DNA of 64,000 nt. Origin: Paenirhodobacter hankyongi. GTDB taxonomy: Bacteria > Pseudomonadota > Alphaproteobacteria > Rhodobacterales > Rhodobacteraceae. The stretch covers positions 1-64,000 of the forward strand of contig NZ_RCHI01000003.1 of the NCBI RefSeq assembly GCF_003664585.1, read 5' to 3'. Shown here piece after piece: positions 61,101-64,000 of this stretch (its first letter is position 1; each line of letters starts with the position of its first letter). The notes below the pieces were generated by a model, which ran no database searches, had not been told where the DNA came from, and saw nothing but the letters and a program-made list of their open reading frames with translations. Both the position numbers and the translations under genes were made by a program.

Positions 61101-61781
61101 ATGATCCCCTCCTCCTACCCGACCCAGGAAGAAATCGCCCGCCTCACCGCGCGGATGCTGCTCGAGATCAAGGCCGTGCATTTCAATGCCGAGGAGCCCT
61201 TCACCCTCGCCTCCGGCCTGCCCAGCCCGACCTATATCGACTGCCGCAAGCTGATCTCCTTCCCGCGCATCCGCTCGACGCTGATGGACTTCCTGTCCGT
61301 CACCGTGCTGCGCAATGCGGGCTTCGAGGCCTTCGACAACATCGCCGGCGGCGAGACCGCGGGCATCCCCTTCGCCGCGATGGTGGCCGAGCGGCTCGCG
61401 CTGCCGATGACCTATGTGCGCAAGAAGCCGAAGGGCTATGGCCGCAACGCCCGCATCGAGGGCGCAATGAGCGAAGGCCAGCGCGTGCTCCTGGTCGAGG
61501 ACCTGACCACCGACGGCGGCTCGAAGCTCAGCTTCGTCGACGCGATCCGCGACACCGGCGCCACCTGCGCCCACACCGCCGTGATCTTCTACTACGGCAT
61601 CTTCCCCGAGACGGTGGGCAAGCTCGCCGATCACGGCGTGGCGCTGCATTACCTGTGCACCTGGTGGGATGTGCTGGCCGAGGCCCGCGCCCAGGGCGCC
61701 TTCGATGCGAAGACCCTCGACGAGGTCGAGGCCTTCCTGAAGGCGCCGCGCGCCTGGCAGGACGCCCGCCAGAAGGGCTGA
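61101..61781 (+). CDS. pyrE: Orotate phosphoribosyltransferase
   Basis: A 226-residue enzyme that makes OMP from orotate and PRPP. It has [58 protein letters not shown] and the PRPP loop [29 protein letters not shown] lies before the ATG. It follows pyrC, so two steps of UMP synthesis are adjacent. Confidence 0.95.
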   Translation: MIPSSYPTQEEIARLTARMLLEIKAVHFNAEEPFTLASGLPSPTYIDCRKLISFPRIRSTLMDFLSVTVLRNAGFEAFDNIAGGETAGIPFAAMVAERLALPMTYVRKKPKGYGRNARIEGAMSEGQRVLLVEDLTTDGGSKLSFVDAIRDTGATCAHTAVIFYYGIFPETVGKLADHGVALHYLCTWWDVLAEARAQGAFDAKTLDEVEAFLKAPRAWQDARQKG

Positions 61782-61793
61782 GGCCGAAAAACC

Positions 61794-61936
61794 TGTGGAC
61801 AGTTTCGGGGGCAGGCTGTGGACAGTCTGCCCCCGACTCGCTTCCCCCTCGCGCGATCCCACCATCCGTGGTAGGCTGATCGCCAAGATCCACAACAAAC
61901 GCCGCAAGTGGCCGCCCCGGCGGCCGGTTATCCACA
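61794..61936. promoter_or_regulatory. Cluster of DnaA-box-like sequences upstream of dnaB
   Basis: TTATCCACA at 61928-61936 is a perfect DnaA box. AGATCCACA (61886-61894) and two TGTGGACAG copies on the opposite strand (61794-61802, 61817-61825) each match seven of nine positions. All lie in the 222-base pyrE-dnaB spacer. Confidence 0.6.
61806..61835 (+). terminator. Hairpin after pyrE
   Basis: CGGGGGCAG and CTGCCCCCG, perfect 9-base arms, with an inner CTGT-GG-ACAG pair, 24 bases past the pyrE stop. No T-run follows. The second DnaA-like box lies in its loop region. Confidence 0.55.
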
Positions 61937-62003
61937 GAGATTTCCAGATGGCGCGGCCCGCCCCCGATCGGCTATGCGACGGGCTCCGGGCCATGAGGCA
62001 GAG

Positions 62004-63500
62004 ATGAACGAGACCACCGCGATCCGCAACGACACCGCCGCCCCGGCCGAGGTGCCGGAAGAGGCGCTGCCGCACAACATCGAGGCCGAGCAGCAGCTGC
62101 TCGGCGCGATCCTGACCAACAACGACATCTTCGACCGCATCGCCTCGGTGGTGAAGCCCGAGCATTTCTTCGAGCCGGTGCACCGCACCATCTACGAGAC
62201 CGCGATCGCGCGGATCCAGAAGAACGCGCTCGCCTCGCCGGTGACGATCAAGGCCTATCTCGAGGACGATCAGGGCCTGCAGGCGCTTGGCGGCGCGACC
62301 TATCTCGCCCGGCTCGCGGGCGCGGCGATCTCCTCCTATGCCGCGCGCGATTATGCGCAGATGATCCATGACCTCGCGCTGCGCCGCGAGCTGATCCGCC
62401 TTGGCAAGGATCTCAGCGCCTCGGCCTCGAAGGTCGACATCGGCATCGAGCCCGACGAGCTGATCGTGAAGACCGAGGGCGCGCTTTACAAGCTGGCCGA
62501 GACCGGCACCGCCGAGAAGGGCTTCGTCAGCTTCCTCAAGGCGGTGACCGAGGCCGTGCAATCGGCGAACGCCGCCTATCAGCGCGACGGCGGCCTCGCC
62601 GGCGTCTCGACCGGGCTGACCGACCTCGACAAGAAGCTCGGCGGGCTGCACCCCTCCGACCTTCTGATCCTCGCCGGCCGTCCCTCGATGGGCAAGACCT
62701 CGCTCGCCACCAACATCGCCTTCAACATCGCCAAGGCCTACAAGCGCGGCCAGCGCCACGACGGCACCGAGGGCGCGGTCGAGGGCGGCGTGGTGGGCTT
62801 CTTCTCGCTCGAAATGTCGGCCGAGCAGCTCGCCGCGCGCGTGCTCTCGGAAGCCTCGGAAGTGCCCTCGGAACAGATCCGCCGCGGCGACATGACCGAA
62901 GGCGAGTTCCGCCGCTTCGTCGAGGCGGCGAAGGCACTCGAGACCTGCCCGCTCTACATCGACGATACCCCCGCCCTGCCGATCAGCCAGGTCGCGGCGC
63001 GCTGCCGCCGGCTGAAGCGCACGCACGGGCTCGACGTGGTCTTCGTCGACTACCTGCAACTGCTGCGCGGCACCGGCCGCACCGACAACCGCGTGCAGGA
63101 AATCGGCGAGATCTCGATGGGGCTGAAGGCGATCGCGAAAGAGCTCAACATCCCGGTGGTCGCGCTGTCGCAGCTCAGCCGGACGGTGGAAAGCCGCGAA
63201 GACAAGCGCCCGCAGCTGAGCGACCTTCGCGAATCCGGTTCGATCGAACAGGACGCCGACGTGGTGATGTTCGTCTATCGCGACGAATATTACCACGAAC
63301 GCATGAAGCCGCCGGAAGACGACCCGAAATTCGCCGAATGGCTGCAGAAGGCCGAGCGCGTGCACGGCAAGGCCGAGGTCATCCTCGGCAAGCAGCGCCA
63401 CGGTCCCATCGGCACCGTCGAGGTCGCCTTCGAGAGCCGCTTCACCCGGTTCTCGGACCTTGCGCGGCAATGGCAGGGCGAGGGCGGCGAGGGCTACTGA
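62004..63500 (+). CDS. dnaB: Replicative DNA helicase
   Basis: A 498-residue hexameric helicase. The N-terminal domain starts LPHNIEAEQQLLGAILTNND; the RecA-like C-terminal domain has Walker A LILAGRPSMGKTSLATNIAFN, Walker B DVVFVDYLQLL and PVVALSQLSRTVESREDKRPQLSDLRESGSIEQDADVVMFVYRDEYY. No intein or insertion interrupts it. The ATG at 62004 gives the standard length. DnaA-box-like sequences lie in the leader, so expression may follow the replication cycle. Confidence 0.96.
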   Translation: MNETTAIRNDTAAPAEVPEEALPHNIEAEQQLLGAILTNNDIFDRIASVVKPEHFFEPVHRTIYETAIARIQKNALASPVTIKAYLEDDQGLQALGGATYLARLAGAAISSYAARDYAQMIHDLALRRELIRLGKDLSASASKVDIGIEPDELIVKTEGALYKLAETGTAEKGFVSFLKAVTEAVQSANAAYQRDGGLAGVSTGLTDLDKKLGGLHPSDLLILAGRPSMGKTSLATNIAFNIAKAYKRGQRHDGTEGAVEGGVVGFFSLEMSAEQLAARVLSEASEVPSEQIRRGDMTEGEFRRFVEAAKALETCPLYIDDTPALPISQVAARCRRLKRTHGLDVVFVDYLQLLRGTGRTDNRVQEIGEISMGLKAIAKELNIPVVALSQLSRTVESREDKRPQLSDLRESGSIEQDADVVMFVYRDEYYHERMKPPEDDPKFAEWLQKAERVHGKAEVILGKQRHGPIGTVEVAFESRFTRFSDLARQWQGEGGEGY

Positions 63501-63581
63501 GCCCCCGCCCGCGTCACGCATTTCAAACCGCCCCGCGGGCGTCGACCGCCAAAAGGGGGGCCGTCTGCCCCTCTGCCGCGC

Positions 63582-63989
63582 TCAGCCGCAGCAGCACCCC
63601 GCGCCGGAACAGCACGCCGCGCTCGCCTCGGCCAGTGCTGCCGGGTCGCCGGTCACCGGAAAACCACGCGCGATCCAGCGCGCAAGCCCCGGCTCCATCA
63701 CCGCAACGGTCTCGAATCCCTGATACATCAGGAAATAGGCGGCCTTGCGCGCCTGCGTGCCGCTGTCGCCGACCAGAATCAGCGCCCGGTCACGCGGGAT
63801 CTCGGTCCAGCGATCCTCGAACTCGGCAAAGGGGATGGCGCGCAGATCACAGCCGCCGAAGCCGAGTTTCGCCACCGCCTCGGGCACGCGCAGGTCGATC
63901 AGCAGCGCGCCCTCGCCGAGCATCCTGTGGCTCGTGGTCGGACAGGCCACGCGCACCTCGGGCAGATCCTTCACCATGGTGTCGCTCAT
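63582..63989 (-). CDS. Rhodanese-fold protein without the catalytic cysteine, with a Cys-rich tail
   Basis: A 135-residue single rhodanese-like domain. GALLIDLRVPEAVAKLGFGGCDLRAIPFAEF and a glycine-rich turn followed by FPVTG fit the fold. Where active rhodaneses have CRSGxR, this reads VGDSGTQARKAAYFL, so the persulfide cysteine is missing. The C-terminus ASAACCSGAGCCCG carries five cysteines and may bind metal or sulfur instead. AGGAGG five bases upstream supports the ATG at 63989. It is convergent with dnaB; the window ends just before it. Confidence 0.75.
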   Translation of the reverse strand: MSDTMVKDLPEVRVACPTTSHRMLGEGALLIDLRVPEAVAKLGFGGCDLRAIPFAEFEDRWTEIPRDRALILVGDSGTQARKAAYFLMYQGFETVAVMEPGLARWIARGFPVTGDPAALAEASAACCSGAGCCCG

Positions 63990-64000
63990 CATCCCCTCCT

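Noticed and set aside
60966-63521. An 851-codon frame antisense to dnaB and pyrE
   Set aside because: In GC-rich DNA long antisense frames are common. dnaB and pyrE on the plus strand have all their motifs, and this frame has none.

Overview
The window is GC-rich (by eye about 65-70%) and gene-dense. It fits an alphaproteobacterium of the Rhodobacteraceae/Paracoccaceae group. The support is an intracellular PHA depolymerase, the holC-pepA-lptFGD-surA-pdxA-rsmA block, a DUF4167 protein beside prmC-prfA, an Lrp regulator divergent from a DUF2849-cysI-cysH-DUF934-fpr run, and FnrL-type boxes. The genus cannot be fixed from this sequence. No stretch longer than 300 bases lacks a gene, and I saw no tRNA, rRNA, CRISPR array, transposase or phage gene.

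Layout. 1-2.1 kb: glutathione S-transferase and PHA depolymerase. 2.2-6.1 kb: a decayed tetrathionate respiration locus. The sensor kinase TtrS, regulator TtrR and membrane subunit TtrC are intact, but ttrB and ttrA survive only as Tat-leader stubs of 32 and 42 codons that keep their start codons and ribosome binding sites. 6.1-10.4 kb: MacAB exporter and a DMT permease. 10.6-17.2 kb: a complete RND efflux operon (outer membrane factor, adaptor, pump) divergent from a TetR repressor, with an AcrR-type operator. 17.3-21.8 kb: a copper-acquisition set (TonB receptor, DUF2946, DUF1513, His-tailed lipoprotein) behind a promoter with an FNR-like box and two inverted repeats. 21.8-29.5 kb: housekeeping genes (trmJ, tgt, holC, pepA and others). 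29.6-37.4 kb: LPS export and outer membrane assembly genes overlapping into pdxA and followed by rsmA. 37.4-43.4 kb: translation termination, Fe-S assembly, an Old Yellow Enzyme and tpiA. 43.4-48.0 kb: assimilatory sulfate reduction. 48.1-50.4 kb: an Ala-rich membrane-anchored protein, infC (apparently starting at AUA) and an L,D-transpeptidase.

50.4-58.6 kb is an accessory surface-glycoconjugate island. It holds a GT32-like transferase, three related family-2 transferases (one with a second, degenerate GT module) and two related alpha/beta-hydrolase-like proteins at its edges. At its left border is the most striking non-coding signal: a perfect FNR box (TTGAT-N4-ATCAA), a well-placed -10 element, then about 120 nt with three CUCCCU motifs ending in a textbook intrinsic terminator. 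No gene explains it, so I call it a candidate anaerobically induced small RNA. 58.6-64 kb: small proteins, pyrC-pyrE, a DnaA-box-bearing spacer, dnaB, and a rhodanese-fold protein lacking its catalytic cysteine.

Taken together the region is mostly core metabolism and envelope biogenesis, with oxygen-linked regulation recurring at three places (copper cluster, fpr, putative sRNA) and one respiratory system that has lost its catalytic subunits.
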